Notes: generated by a model not told the origin, from the letters alone. Shown: positions 43,320 to 58,100, counted from the stretch's first letter. The stretch: 64,000 nucleotides of DNA from Desmodesmus armatus (GCA_007449985.2 VIIQ02000039.1:558001-622000), one strand, 5' to 3'. Numbers and translations: made by a program.

Positions 43320-46189
43320 CCCAGGACCCTGACACGATTGTGTGTGGGCTGAAGGTGTTAATGTTTGTGTCCCCTTCTTGCAAAACTGGATGAAGATCTG
43401 CTGGTGTTCATTCATCGTCCCTTGCCAAGGAAATGATAGAATCTTTGGCTCTGTGTCCTTGCTGACATTGCTGGGTTGTGCCAGTGTGTGCCACACCGGG
43501 CAACCAGCCCCAGCTGTTGCATGTAGCATCCAGGGGTTTGCCGTTGCTGTGTACACTGCTGTGGATGCAGCATCTTTCAGTACTACTTCAGTACTCTTGG
43601 TAGTACCAAGGCAGCCCAAGCTGGAAACAGGAACAGTGACAACACATGAGGGGGTCAACAAGTTTACATGCAAGCCAAGTGACAAAATCTCAAGAGCACC
43701 GGGTGACAACACTGGGTAACTGTCTACAGACACCAAAAGCAGGAATGAAGCACTGTACGGTCAAAGCCATGCAAGGACAAGAAGTGTGACGAGGATGGCA
43801 GCACTCAACAGTGTGAGCGCTCAAGCGGAAAAAAACCAAAGGGGATGCAACCGCAAAAAAGGCAGACAGACATGCCATCGGAGTCCTATCAGGCGGCTGT
43901 GAACTGATATCTACCACTATCTGGCGATCACCTCACTCCCAAAACACTTGCAGGGACAGCCTGTCCACAGAGGCACTACACCTGCCAGTACTACAGGGTG
44001 TGACACCCTATGCACCCCAAAACAACCTGTGCTGCCCATAGAGCTTCAAGCACACACACAACATGACCGTGCGTCGGATGAGTGCAAGTCATGTGTCAAC
44101 ACACTCCATGCACATGCTGCAGACTGAGACAGCTTCACACATGCCACATGCAGCAGCAACCCTGCGCCTGGCATGTCACGCAATCAGATCAAGTGCAGCC
44201 GTACTTTGCAGCAACCTGTGCAGCAACCTGTGCAGTCATGTGCATGTGATTGTGCATGCGACAACAAGATGTGCAGCAGTGTCATCGTGTGTGCTGCCAG
44301 AGGCCACCCCTCCAGCCCTTCAGTGTGAAAAGTGCAGCTAGCTGGGCGCCACAGTGCAATACGCACAGGATCCGTGCGTCCATGTATGCACAGGCTGCAA
44401 CAACAGCAGGGCTGGCACCGCAGCCAGGGATTGTGTTTCGTTCAAAAGGGATGCAGCAGTGAAGCTACGGCAGCGGAAGCAAAACCAAGCATGTACACGA
44501 CACCCCAGACCTGCAGGCTGCTGGCAGCTGTAGGATGCGGTGCCATATAACAAAGCACCGTCTGCAAAACAGACGAACAACTGGCATAATCAACTGGCCA
44601 GCATACAATCCGGGCACAGGCTACACATGCTGAACACCGCGCAGGCATACGAATCATTGCAAGGGAAGATGTCAACTAACAGGCAGGCAGCATGAGCGAC
44701 TGTCAACACCATCAAAGATGTGACTGCGCTCCTGCTGCCTGCTGTTGGGAACCACCACTTCACTGACCGATGGTCCCCAAGCCGGCCACCAGCACATGAC
44801 AAACACTCACCAAACCAGAAGTGCATCGTCTGCAGAATTGTCTACCAGCAAGCTGTGCGCTGGAAACAGATATGGACAAGTACTGGGAGTGGATGGGACG
44901 GTAGTAGAGTTGACTGCCTGCGCACGTTCTGCCCGGCTAGCATTTGCACACCACGATCCATCCACACAACACCCCAACTGGCTGAAAGGAATCACACCAG
45001 CACAAAACCAACATGTCGCCGCTGACTGTGCCGCTGTTACTGCGGATGCAAGGTCAGCTAGGCAAAATCCAGGCCTGGCCACCGCCACACCCCTACACAC
45101 ACGTACCCCCTCTTTCCCCCCCTTCACACACACACCCTCGCTGGAGCGGCCCCTCCGTGTGCAGGGTACAGCCACCCTTGCTCCCATCTTATCCGCTGGG
45201 TGTGTTGACAGTCTGTCAACTGTCAACTAGTAGCATCCAACAGGAACACGCCATGATGACCAATTGATTTGGTGATGCCGTAATGCACACCCAGTAGTGA
45301 GAGGGGGTTGCCGTGCTGGGCCCTGGTGATAATCGTCACGTGAGTCGACGTCGTGAGTGCAGTACCTGGTGTTTCCTGCCGCCGCTGCTGCTGCCGCCTG
45401 CGCTGCTGAGGCAGCGTTTCATTGGTGCGCTGCTGTCTGTCAGTCACCAGCACAGCAGATACATTGTCGCAGTCACTGCTGCCGTTGCTGCAGGCAGCTG
45501 CGAGCTGCTGCTGATGTCGTATGCACCGCAGCGGCTGCATCGTCAGCGCCACTGGTGCAGCCTGTAATGCTGTCAGCTGACTGCAACTTGCAGACCGGGG
45601 GTCTGCGATGCAGCTGAGCTGCTGCTGGTGCAGCATGTGATGCTGATAGCTGATCCGCACCGCAACCACCCCGCACCCCACCAACACCCCCCCCCCCCCG
45701 CAATGGGTCTGTGATGCGGCTGAGCTGCTGCTGGTGCAGCCTGCTTGAAGCTGCTGGCAGCACTTCTTGATGGCTGATCGCTGCTTACTGCAGTGGAGGG
45801 ATTGCCAGCCGGGTGACATCCATCCTGCACATATACACACAGATGCCACACAGATAAATCAAACCAGTTGTTAGGCGCCCTGTGTCTAACCCCTACTCAG
45901 TTGGTTATGTTCGCTGGAGTAGCCTCTCCTGCACACAACATGACCTGGCAGACAAATCAAACCAGTTGGTTAATGCCCTGTGGCTAACCCCTCCCAAGCT
46001 GGGTGTGTGTGCTGTAGTCAAAACTTGAGCCTCCAGTATCAACGCTGATGGTTCACTGAGTGGGCAGCACAACCCCACTGAGTGGGCAGCACAACTCCAA
46101 CTGGACAGCTCAGGGAGCAGCTGTTTTCTTTTTCTAACCGCAGAGCGGCTTACTATTTCATTTGTTCATTTGGATCTCAGCTGTACGAC
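43320..46189. other. Gene-poor stretch between LRR paralog 3 and the Cys-rich gene
   Basis: No coding region is convincing on either strand. Short tandem duplications are frequent: a ~107-bp pair near 45598 and 45705 (GATGC-GCTGAGCTGCTGCTGGT), a pair near 45855 and 45954 (AAACCAGTTG...), and GAGTGGGCAGCACAAC twice near 46057 and 46080. Confidence 0.45.
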
Positions 46190-49100
46190 TTAACAGGATC
46201 CGTCAGATGTGTCCTTGCTTGTGGCCATCAGTGACAACTGCCAAGACGCGCCGCAACTTGCCAGGCTAGGCTGGCCGGGCCACGAGGACCCACTCAGCCC
46301 AACCTCTCTTGACCACGCAAGTGTACCCTTACGCTGACCCACATGGTCATGATCCAGGACTTGGTACTCGCCAACATCTATGACACCTCCTGCTACTTTG
46401 CGCACCCACCGACCAATCTTCCAGTCTGTACGCAAAAGAATCTCTCGTCTTTATGATTGCGCACCCCCCCCCACACACACACACTCACCTCGTCATTGAC
46501 CTCTTGAACTCGCCCAGCTGCACGATGCCCCTGATGAGGCGACACGTCTTGGGACGGAGGTCGGGGTTCGACGTAATCTGGACGGTGATGCCAGCGCACC
46601 TGCAGGCGCAGAATGGCAGTACGTGATTTTTTGATGATTTGAAAGAGTCATGGAGTTTAGTGCGCTTTGAGAGCATCAGCTTGCCAGGTTCACCCGTCCC
46701 AGCACACTCAAATGTACTGCACTGCGGTCCGGCATGATGGTGGTAGCTTTGCGCGCTGTCGAGCCCAGCAGTCATTGCCGCAGTGACGTGTGTAGACAGA
46801 GAGCGTGCAGCCAACCGTACAAAGAGCCAGTGGAAAAGGGAAGCCAAAGTACTGGCGCTATGTCGAAAGCTGTGTCGCCCTGGGCATACTCACGTGATGT
46901 CAATATCACAGGCATTCAGGCAATCCTGCAGCTTTGTGAAGCTGTTCTTGTTGGGAGCATCCGTCTGGATGCCAACATTCAAGGCTCCGGGCTCCTGTTG
47001 CAGAACAACAGCACAGCAGACAGCTCGCTCAGCCTCCAAACCTTCATGCGTGGGATCTGCTCAGCTCCCCACCTTCACACTGGTCGTCCCCTTTCACATG
47101 CCAGGTGTAAAGGGGGTTCTCGGTTTTGACGGCACACAAGTTGTACCCTTAGACCGTGCAGGGGGTTGCCCGCCCATTGACAACAGCGTTGCCCACAGTT
47201 GGCAAGCCCAACATGACGCGGAAGCTCAGGGACGCGCTCTAGGCTCAATTTGGGCTACCGGTGTCAGATCACCCACAACACCGGCATGTGCTGACCACTG
47301 AATATGCCTGCCTGCCTGCTCGGGCCTACCAAAAATGGTGGTTATTTTTTTTACTTGCCTCATCATGATGCAGTGGTACTCAGGGCTACATGCCTGATCG
47401 GGCAGAAGTACTAAGGGAAACTCAAGACTCCCCTCATACAAGGCACACTGCCCACCGGCCACTGCTGCTGACTGCCCGTCCAAAAACAACAAAAACCGTG
47501 ACTCGCTTGCCTAGGCTGATAAAACCCGACCCACCTGATAGAAGCTGTACTGCCCACTGGCCACTGATGCTGTCCCACAAGGTCGTTCACAATGGAGGGG
47601 CCTGCCAGTTCGCCAGCGCCCACCACTCCAGGCCCCGAAATGACGCCGGTGCTGGGCCTTGACGCAGCATTCATGCCAACATCACCGCTGGGAATGCCCT
47701 TGAAACCAATGATGGGCTCCCTGTACATTGATTGACGGAATGAACGTTGACACAGTGAGCTGAAGATACTCGAAGACAGGGTTTTTGCACAGGTTTACCG
47801 AGGTTTACCAATCATTGTATGACAATGATTGGAAGGGGAGATGGAGCTGGCGATGCGTCATGCTGCCGCTGTGCCGTCAGTCGCTCTGTTCCGGGTACTT
47901 TTGCCTCTTCGAGGTTATCCCCCAGCGCTGGGAGCGCTAGTCGGATAAGCTGCCAAAGCCGAAGCAAGATCATTGCTCAACAGCAACAAGAAACCAATGA
48001 GTGCGTCAGGATTGCATAGCAGGTGCAGATGGTGGTGCTGACACTGTCAGCACCACCTTCGCCATGTGGCACATGGCGAAGCGGAGTATGCTACCCATAT
48101 GCGTGCTGTCATGCAGATGCACTAGCGGTGGATGCACATGGGTGCGTAACACCGGGGGGGGGGGGGTCCTAATGTCCTTACCCGACGAAGACGATCTGTG
48201 CAAGGTTGCGCACATAGCAGTGGCGAGCGACATAGTCGTATGTGACGTACTGACAGGTGTTCGTGTTGCACCTGGCGACGCATGCGGCAAAGGTTGCCGT
48301 GTTGGTGTAGTGCTGGATGGTGTTGTTGCCGGTAGTTGGCAGCCACCTGGACGAGCCGACAACAGCAGCAGGCACACAAGTACACGTCAGGGACTGGTTT
48401 GTGCCCCAATAAAGGTCTGTTGCTGCAAGTGTGCAGCATTGCATTCGAAGACAGATGAACTCATAAGCAAGTGTTGCCGCCTTGGCGCATGTAACCCCCC
48501 CCCCCCAAAAAAACATTGGTGAACAAAGCTGGGGAACCACGTTAGGACCCTCAATCCCACAAGCGCGGTCAGCGCAAGCAAGAAAAAGGCTCACCATGCG
48601 CCGTCAACCATCTGCCCAAATTCTGCCAGGCAGTCTTTCGGCCCGTAGGCCCCAGAGGCGCCACAGTCCTCGGGGCAAACACATCGTTGTCAAAACCCCA
48701 GGAGAAAGAGAAGCCGACTTCTGCGATGGCACATTCCAGACACGCACTGCCAAACTCCCGGCCGGCAGTACCTGTGGTGCGCGGAGAAGGAAGGTAACAG
48801 TTACAGTATTGCCTCAGCCAGGATTTTGTTTGGGGGGGAGGTTGTTACAAGTAGATACTTTCACCGCAAAGCGGTACTCTCAAAATTGAGCGACCCTGGC
48901 TCAACCAATTGAGCAACCACAAGGGAGCCAGAGGCTTATGGGGGAAACCCGTGCAGTGAAGCGTCAGACAGGCGAGCTCAGCTGCATTGAGCACAGCTGC
49001 ATTACACACAGCTCAGCTGCATTGAGCATTACACACAGCTGCATTACACTGTGTGGCACACAGACCTGAACATGCATGCCATGTGCTTTCCAAGGGCATG

Positions 49101-52100
49101 GTGCCAATGCCATTGTTGTGCAAGTGGACAGTTGTTGTTGCGCAGTAATAAGAAGTAGTTGCTAGGAGGGTTGTTGCCAAAAGTATGAGCTTTACAGCAC
49201 AAGCAAGCGGTGTGCTGTGTTGACATGACAGTGTGTGATGTGTGACATGCGCATGTGCTCACCATAGGTTGGGTTGTTGGGGCCGCCACACTGCGAGGCG
49301 CAGTTGGTGCCACCCCAGCCGGGCAGACACACTGCAGCAGCCAGAGCGTTGAGCACAACACACGCAGCAGTAGTTACAGCAAGTTACACAAGTGAGGGGC
49401 CGGTCCTTGCTGCCAGATAGGCCTCGCTGGAGCTGTCACAGCTGATTAGTAATCAAGCCCAGCCGAGACAACCCTGAAGACACGACCCCAAAAATGCATT
49501 GATGATTAGTAAGTAAACATCAATAACACCACCAACACTGTCACGACTCACGGTTGCAACTGTTTGCGGCGTCGCCGCCACTCTTGCTTGTTGTGCTGCC
49601 TGTGGGGCATGCTGTGCACATGGCCGTGAGGTTGGGCGTGTACTCCCTGTCATTGTAGGTGCCTGCAAAGCAGCAGCAGCAGCAGCAGCTGCTGTCAAGG
49701 CCATGCACCTGCGCTTGCCTCACGCTGCCATGGCATTGACAGCCGCAGAAGGTTCTGCCATCGCTTGAGAGGTGCCTTGCTGCTGTCCCAGCCCCTGAAC
49801 AGCCTCAGAGGTGCTTCCAGATCCGTAACAAATCTACGTAGTATACTTTTGTAACCAGAGGTTAAAACGAGGCAGGTGGGGGGGCTCTAGGTACGAGAGG
49901 CCAACCCAAGTTGGCCAGCAGAGCTGTTGTACTGTCAACAAACTGTCAATGAAGCTCACCTATGGGGCAGAGTTGGATTTTTCCGTCCACCAGGCCGTAG
50001 CCGCGAGCAATGCCGCAGCTGGCTTTGGTGAATCCCTTGCCCACACCCTCCGTGGTGGTGCCAAACTCACAGGCAGTGCAGGTCCTGCAGGCAACATTAG
50101 AAAGCAGGGCAGGAAGGCACAACAGGCATGAGCACAGGCTGTCACCGGGTGTTGGCCACTTGCTAAGTGACATGGTCAACCAACAACATTTCCCCCCACA
50201 CCATTCGTGGTGGTGCCAAACTCACAGGCAGTGCAGGCTCTGCAGGCAAGCACGACAAGCAGGCACAACAAAACAGGACAGCAGTTGAGTTGGCACAGAC
50301 AGGTGTTGGCCACCCACTAAGTAACTAGTACTACCCACAACAAAGGTCGCAGGTTGTTCTTTGTGCTCAACACTTGAACCTGCACAGCCCCAACACCAAG
50401 CCTGTGCGCTAGCTGCAGCTGTGTGCAGGGTGCATAGCCCTGCTGCAGCCTACCTGCCAGGTAGTCAGTGACTGTACCAGAACCAGTCATACTCACGAGT
50501 CTCTGGGGTTCCAAAAGCCCTGCCCACAGGCCTGCCCTCCACGGCCAGACATGCCTAGCCTATCCCAACCATATGCATCAGTTAGAGTAGTCCTGAGTGT
50601 GTATGCCTGTGCACTGTGAACAACTGCTCTGACAGCCTAGGCTATAGCCCGGTACTCACGAGTAAGAGTCCCTGGGGTTCCAGAAGCCCTGTCCACAGGC
50701 CTGCCCTCCACGGCCCGACATGCCCTGCCCGTCCTGAGTCACACAGGCCAGCACGTCCGTGAATCCACCGGTGAGTGGTGTGTCGCCATTTGTGACGAAG
50801 TACTGTGCGGAGTTTGGGAAGTTGACCCTGTCGCTCCGTGCCACCAGGTTTTGACCGCAGGGCTGCATAGAAGACAAGCATGCAGTGTGTACGAGAAACA
50901 AATTCAGAAGGTAGAGCGACGTGCAGCAACAAAGTGAGCAATCCAACATGTGTGCGTGCGGCCGAGCTACGTGGGTTGGTGGGTGTTGGGTGTTCTTGGG
51001 GACTCAGAAGCCGCCAGTAAGTGGTGTGTCGCCGTTTTTGACGAAGTACTGTGCGGAGTTTGGGAAGTTGACCTTGCCACCAAATTTTGACCGCAGGGCT
51101 GCATAGAAAACAAAGCATGCAGAGTGTGCGAGAGAATTAAGCAAACTAAGGCGGCGTGCAGCAGCAGATTGAGCCAACCCGTGTTTGTGCGGACGGCTAC
51201 ATGGGTTGGTGGGTGTTGAGTGTTGTTGGGGACCAAGAAGCCGTCGCTAGCAGGGTGTCGCCATTTGTGACAAAGTACTGCGCAGAGTTTGGGAAGTTGA
51301 CCTTGTCGCTCCGTGCCACCAGTTTTGGCCGCAGGGCTGCATAGAAGACAAAGCATGCAGAGTGTGCGAGAGAGATCCAGCAGACGCAGCAGAAACAGGT
51401 AGCGTGTGTGTGTGCGGCAGATCTGCCTGTAGCTCTGGAGCTGCATTGGTTGGTGGATGTTGTTGGGGACTCAGAAGCCACAGCTAATTGCAGAAAGAAA
51501 GAATCCGGTACACCCCCTTTGTATCGTAACGCCATAGGATTCCTCCCTTTGGCCTCGCATCCTGTAAGGACGGTTGATCACATGCATGCTCGAGCTCCCA
51601 AAACGTCACCCCCTATGGCTCACCCTGCAAGGTGCGGGTGAGAGGCCGTAGGTCACGCAAGACCTTTGCATAATGCCCCACGCAAGCACCTGGTTGTGCA
51701 ATGTTCATTACCATATACCCCAACATGTCCATTCCCATGAACCCCAACCCCCTATGGCTCACCCTGCAAGGTGCGGGCGAAAGGCCGTAGGTCACGTTTT
51801 CCACGCCGTACTCGTCTCCCATGCAGTTGCGGGCGCCAGGAGTTGGCGAGCGTGGAGAAGAACAACCCTTGGCCAGCCTTGATGTCTGCGACACACAACA
51901 ACGGGGGGGGGGGGGGGGGGGGGGTCAGGTCGGTACGGGCGGGGGAGGAGGGGTAGGGGGTGCATCTGATTCAGTGGGTCATGGAACGATCGCACGAGGG
52001 AATGTTACCCAATGCCAGCATGCCAAAGTCTGACAGATCCCAATCAGCTACCCCCTTGAGTCACCATCAGCACGCGCTGATACGCATCTGCAGTGCAGCA

Positions 52101-55100
52101 CACACTTTGCCCTTGCATGCATGTATCACCCACTACATACAGTGTCAACACACCTCCCCCTGTCTCGGGAGGTCTGGACCCTGTGACGGCTGCTGCTACT
52201 GAGGTGGCCATCACTGTTGCACCTGAAGACTGCTGTAAGTGGGGTACTGGGGCTTGTCTGTTAGGTTTGGGGGGAAAACCCTAACCTCACAGACAAGCCC
52301 CAACACTGCACTTACAGCAGTCCTCCAAGGTGCCGGGTGCAACGGTCATGGCCACCTCAGTAGCAGCATACGTCACGGGGTCATAATTCGTCACAACCTT
52401 GGTTCATCTGCATCACCCCCCCCTCCCCCCGGGCCGTCTCGATGAACATCCCCCCAATAACCCTCACACATGCCCCACTCACAGCAATCCTCGGGTGCAA
52501 CGGTGATGGCCACCTCAGTAGCAGCATACGTCACAGGATCATACTTCGTGACGACCTCAGTTCTGTCAGCAAATACACCTTCGCCACAGGATATGCAGGA
52601 GGATGCTTCAGCTGCTGGCTTCCAGTCAGCCCTGTAGGTGCCGTCGGGGCAGATCTTGGTCTCCCCATTGGCCGTGAAGTGGCCAGGAGGGGTCACTGCA
52701 AAAGTAGGGGGGGGGGGCAGGAAGGAGGGGTGAAGGTTGGAGGATGCTTCAGCTGCTGGCTTCCAGTCGGCCCCGTAGGTACCATTGGGGCAAATGCTGG
52801 TCTCCCCATTGGACGTGAAGTGGCCGGCAGGGGTCACTGCAATTGTGATAGGAGGCAAAAACTCACTGGACAGCATCACTGCTTGACCAAAGGCACTGCT
52901 CTTTCCTTGTTCACTTCCAACACTTCAACTGCCCCCCCCCCCCCCCCCCGCTCCATTTCAAACACCCACAGACTCCCCCCCCCCCCCCCCACCCCGCACA
53001 ACCGTTGACCTTTCGCCTCTGGCCCAGCCCCCCCCCCCCCCCCAAGCCACTCACAGCATTGCACAACGCCCTCAGCGCCCAGCTCCTGAGTCCACTGGAT
53101 GGAGCCCTTTAGGGCACACCTTGATGGTGGGCTCACACAACAACATGACCACTTGACCTATTGAACCCCTCTTTTCTTGCCGACCTCAAATTTGAAGTGG
53201 TCACTTCGGTCGTGCAGTGGGGGGGGGGGGGGGGAGAAGAATGTGAGTGAGATGGGGGGCAGCTGGAGTCATGACTCAAGTCAAGTGCCCACCATCTCAC
53301 CCACATTCTCCCCCCCCCCACTGCACGACCTTTCATCTCTGGCCAGCCCCCCCGACCCCCCCCCCCCCGGGCAACAGTCACTCACAGCAGTGCACAACGT
53401 CCTCAGAGCCCAGCTCTTGGGTCCACAACCCATTAGGGCACAGCTTGATAGTCGGCTCACTGGACAGCAGGGTGGCTTGAGCCAACACACCCTTCTCTCC
53501 CTCTACCGGCCATGACACTCCAACTGCCCCCGTCTCTCCCTCAGCTGAGCAACCTCACACCACATACTTACCCTGCCCCTCTGCACCCCTGTCTAGCTAC
53601 AGCCCCTCCCCTTGCCCCCCCCCCCCGGCGGGACAGGCACTCACAGCATTGCACAACGTCTTCGGAGCCCAGCTCCTGCGTCCACAACCCATTGGGGCAT
53701 AGCTTGATGGTGGGCTCACTGGACAGCAGGGTGGCTTGAGCTGACACCTCACCACTGCCAGCAGCAGCAGCAGCGGCGGCTACACTGGCAGCAATGGCCT
53801 TGGGGGTCACTGCTTGGGTGGGCTTGCCGCCGGGGCCTGCAGTTATAAGCAGAAGACATGGCATGTGCTGTCAGCAACAGATTCTGCGTGTTTCATGTAC
53901 GGTTTCGTCAGTGGCAGTGACCACAGCGGCTTGGGGGTCACTGCTGGTTTGGGCTTGCCACCGGGGCCTACACATCGAAGCATGAGTGCAGGCATTTGAC
54001 AGGGGGCACGAGAGAGCGTTAGCAACGGTGACTGGGTGAGTGTATGGAGCTTAGGCAGCAGCGGCAGCTACACTGGCAATAGTCTGCCTTTGTGGTCTTG
54101 GCTGGGTTGGGCATGCCATTCTACTACTACTACTACTACTACTACTACTTTACTGGATCAGGGCCTCGCCTGATCGCCCTTTCAGGAGCCAAACAAGGCT
54201 CATAGGGCATAAACACTCCTCAAAGAACTCGCATGAGAGAACTGCCATTCAATGGCAGTCGAACTGGAGCCTGCACATGCACTTACAGTAGTAGCCTTGT
54301 GGGCATAGCCTTGCTTCTGTCACCTCCCCGGTGGCATCGTCAAAAGTGGCGGGGTAGTAGGACGGCTCAACGTCTGCACACCACACCACCAGCAGCAGCA
54401 GCAGCAGCAGCCCACATACGGTGAGAGCGGGACTGATGACAACATACAGCTGTTCGGGATACACGCTGGATAATGCTGTCTCGTTGGTTCTGCATATGTT
54501 GCTGCACTGCAGCACACCGAGCATGGTCACATCAAATATTCATCCAAGTCACACCCTTTGCAACTCTCTACCCATGAAACTCACAGGCACAATCCCTGCG
54601 GAACCTCGATGCTTCCTTCAAGGTAGTCACTCCAAAGGGGCACTTGGTGCAGTTGCCAGCACCCTTGCTGCCGCTTAATGTGCCAACTTACCCTCAACAT
54701 CTCGTTGTTTTCACCAAGTATCCCCCCAGCAGACAGCATGCCATCACGGTGTGTCCTCCCCCCTCCCCCCCCCCCCCCCTGGCCCCCCCACACACACCAC
54801 CTCCCCAGCATGAGGCACACCACTATCCATCACACTCACAGGCACAGTCCTTGCGGAACCGTGAGGCTTCCTTGAAGGTAGTCACTCCAAAGGGGCACTT
54901 GGTGCAGTTGCCGGCACCCCCGCTGCCACCCTTCCACTCCCCCTTGGGGCAGGCAGCAACCTGACCAGGGGCCTTCAGGTAAAAGCCAGCAGGGACGACT
55001 GCAGCACAACGAGGGGGTGTGAGGTGTGGGCGGGGGGGGGGGGGGGTGTCAGGGAAGCAGAGTAGGGTTGGGGGTCAAAAACCTAGGTACAGTTGGGCCC

Positions 55101-58100
55101 AGGTAGAAGCAGAACAATGAGCGCGGGGGTGGGGGGCAGTGGAGGTTTGACAGGGTGGGCAACCTGTGTGACAGGAGAGACTTTGGGGCAGGCAGCAACC
55201 TGACCAGGGGCCTTCAGGTAGAAGCCGGCAGGGACGACTGCAGCACAATCAATTGGATGGGGGGTGGGGGGGGGGGGGGAGAGGTGCGACGGGTGGGGTG
55301 GGAGTGCCAGTACACTTGTGAGGGGAGGGTGATCGGCAGGGATCACTGCAGCACCCTGCAGGGGGGGGGGGAGTGCAGGGGAGGTGTGAGGGGGTGGGCA
55401 AGGTGTGTGACAGGAGGCCCTTGGGGCAGGCAGCAACCTGACCGGGTGCTTTTAGGTAGTAGCCGGCAGGGACAACTGCAGCACAATCAACACCCCGGGG
55501 GGGGGGGGAGTGAAGGTGTGATGGGGTGAGCAAGGGGTTTGTGGTGAGAGGCCCTCGGCAGATACAATGCAGGGCAGCAGGTGCTGATAGTCTCAACAAC
55601 GAAGATCTGTTCCCATCCCTTCATTGGTGCTGTCACACTGAGCCAGACATGCAGCAAGAGTAACGTGGTGACTCCCTCCTGCCTTTCTCCCCCCCAACTC
55701 ACTGCAAGCAGTAGGGCTTGTCTGCATCACCAGACCATCTGTAGAGAAGCCGGTAGGACTGCAGCACACAACAAAACACACAGTTTGTCACGGGCCCGGA
55801 TCCAATTGAGTGAGTCAGCACGAAACACGCCTTGTATCAAAGACCGCTTTGTGCGCCAACAACACAGCTGGCAAGAGCTGCTGCTGTTGTAGGCTGCTGA
55901 GCACGACTTCAAGTCCTCTCACCGGAGGTACTAGCACTAAATGAACCCTGAACCGCCGATTCACACTGCTTGAACCCCAAGACTGCGACCCTGAACATGA
56001 TCCAAGAACAAATGGCACTCCAGGCCCGACACCCCGACTAGGACGCCTAAAGCCTGAACCCTAGCCCTAGCAGCCCTGCAAGTCTCACCAAGGCATGCAC
56101 TGGGTGCTGCTTGCGAAACCCTAATCTGCAACCCCCAACCGAAACCCTAAGCCCTCGCTTCAAGGCCTGAAGCTTGAACCCTAGCCCTAGCAACGCAGCA
56201 GCTCTCACCAAGGCATGCACTGGGTGCTGCTTGTGAAACCCTGAACTGCAACCCCCAACCCAGACCCTGAGCCCTTACTTCAAGGCCTGAAGCCTGAACC
56301 CTAGCCCTAGCAGCACTGTGGGTCTCACCAAGGCGTGCACTGGCGCTGCTTGAAGCCCTCAATGCAGTTTACCTTCAACCCCAAAACCCTCACCCTCAAG
56401 CCCAAAGCCTGAACCCTAATGCTAGCAGCACTGCAGGTCTCACCAAGGTGTGCATTGGCGCTGCTTAAACCCTGAACCATTGCTGCAGCTTTACCTCTAA
56501 CCCCCAAAACCCTCACCCTCAAGCCTTGAGCCTGAACCCTCGCCCTAGCAGCACAGCAGGTCTTACCAAGGTGTGCATTGGCGCTGCCTGCGGAAACCTC
56601 TTATGAAAGTGTCCACGGGGCATGGTGTGATGAAAGGCCTCGAGTTGGCATCGAAGCTCATGAAGTAGCCGGGGGGGTTCACTGCAGGGTTAGGCAGAAC
56701 CAGGGGGGGGGTGTAAGGAGGGGCGTTCGTGGGCGAGATGGAAAGAAGAGGAGTGACAGAGTGAGATGAAAGGCCTCATGTTGGCATCGAAGCTCATGAA
56801 GTAGCCGGGGGGGTTCACTGCAGGGTTAGGCAGAACCCCGGGGGGGGGGGGGGTGTAAGGAGGGGCGTTGGTGGGCGAGATGGCAAGAAGAGGAGTGAGA
56901 GAGTGAGATGAAAGGCCTCATGTTTTCATCGAAGCTCATGAAATAGCCGGGAGGGTTCACTGCACACAGGGCAAGACAAGGCATGACGATGCAAAGATGC
57001 TGAGAATTGTTGCAGGTACATGCCACCGTCAAAAATTTGAGAGTTCTTCCAGAAGTAGGTTTCCGGGGTTCTGGAACCTTGGGCTGCAGAAGCCCCGTGG
57101 GAAACACCCCCCCTTCCAGCAGTGGCCTTCTGTAAAGGGGGGCGATTCCGGAAGCCCTATGGAAGGCATCTTCCAGAAACAACCGTGACAGTGGCTGTCC
57201 ACATCTCAGCCGGTCGGGTCAGGGCGACATTACTGGCAGCGGGCAGAACTGACGAGGAAAACACTAAAGACCTGGAGTCTGAAACCCTCTAAACCTGATG
57301 CCACAGGCCTCAAACATCACGACCCTTCAATCCATAAGCCCCTCTCACCGCACATCCAGTCGTCTACAGCCCTCAAGCCCTCCCACACCCCAGGGTCCTG
57401 TCCACAGGCGTCATTTGCCTTTGACTGACGTTCAGGGTTAACCACTCAAACCCTGGCACAACAGCCCCCAAAACCAGGAAACGCCTGCGCCTTGCTCACA
57501 TCAGAGAACTCCCCATAGGCTTCCCTCGCCTTGAGACCCTTCATACCCTGGCGCTACAGGCCCCAAACCAGGAAGCGCCTGCGCCCAGCTCACCACATGC
57601 ATATCGTCTCCCGCCCTCACATCAGAGAACTCCCTATAGGCTTCTCTCGCCTTGAAACCCTTCATACCCTGGCACTACTTGCCCCGTAGAACTCAGAACC
57701 CAGAACCCTTTACCCGAAACCCAAGAACCCAGAACCCTGTGCCCCGCTCACCGCATCCCTTGTCCTCTGCCACCCTCTCCACTTGTGTGAGCATGCCAGC
57801 TGGGCAGGGAACCATACCAGGGGGACTGGCTGCAGAGTAGTCCCCGCCAGGGCCTGCAGGGGGGGGGGGCAGCAACACAGGGCATGCAGTGCAAGATTCT
57901 GAGATGTAGTATGCGAGTGAATTCAGAAACAACAATCGAGGCTCCACAGGGCACCATACCAGGGGGACTGGCTGCAGAGTAGTCGCCACCAGGGCCTGCA
58001 GGGAGGGGGGGGGGGGGGATGCAGCAAATCAGTGCATTTGATATATATGAGAGAGAGTCAACATTCAAGGCTGCAGGGAAGGCTTTAGACAGACTAGTTG

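Noticed and set aside
45223..45849. Minus-strand 208-codon open frame
   Set aside because: Low-complexity Gln/Ser content arises from a CTG-rich tandem duplication; no splice or domain support.
47535..47578. Alternative donor at 47535 for exon 18 of the Cys-rich gene
   Set aside because: It leaves a phase that does not fit the next exon (EPGALNVGIQTD); the donor at 47578 does.
56050..56560. Telomere-like AAACCCTA motifs
   Set aside because: They are irregular and part of the exon 5 end repeat; no tandem TTTAGGG-type array.
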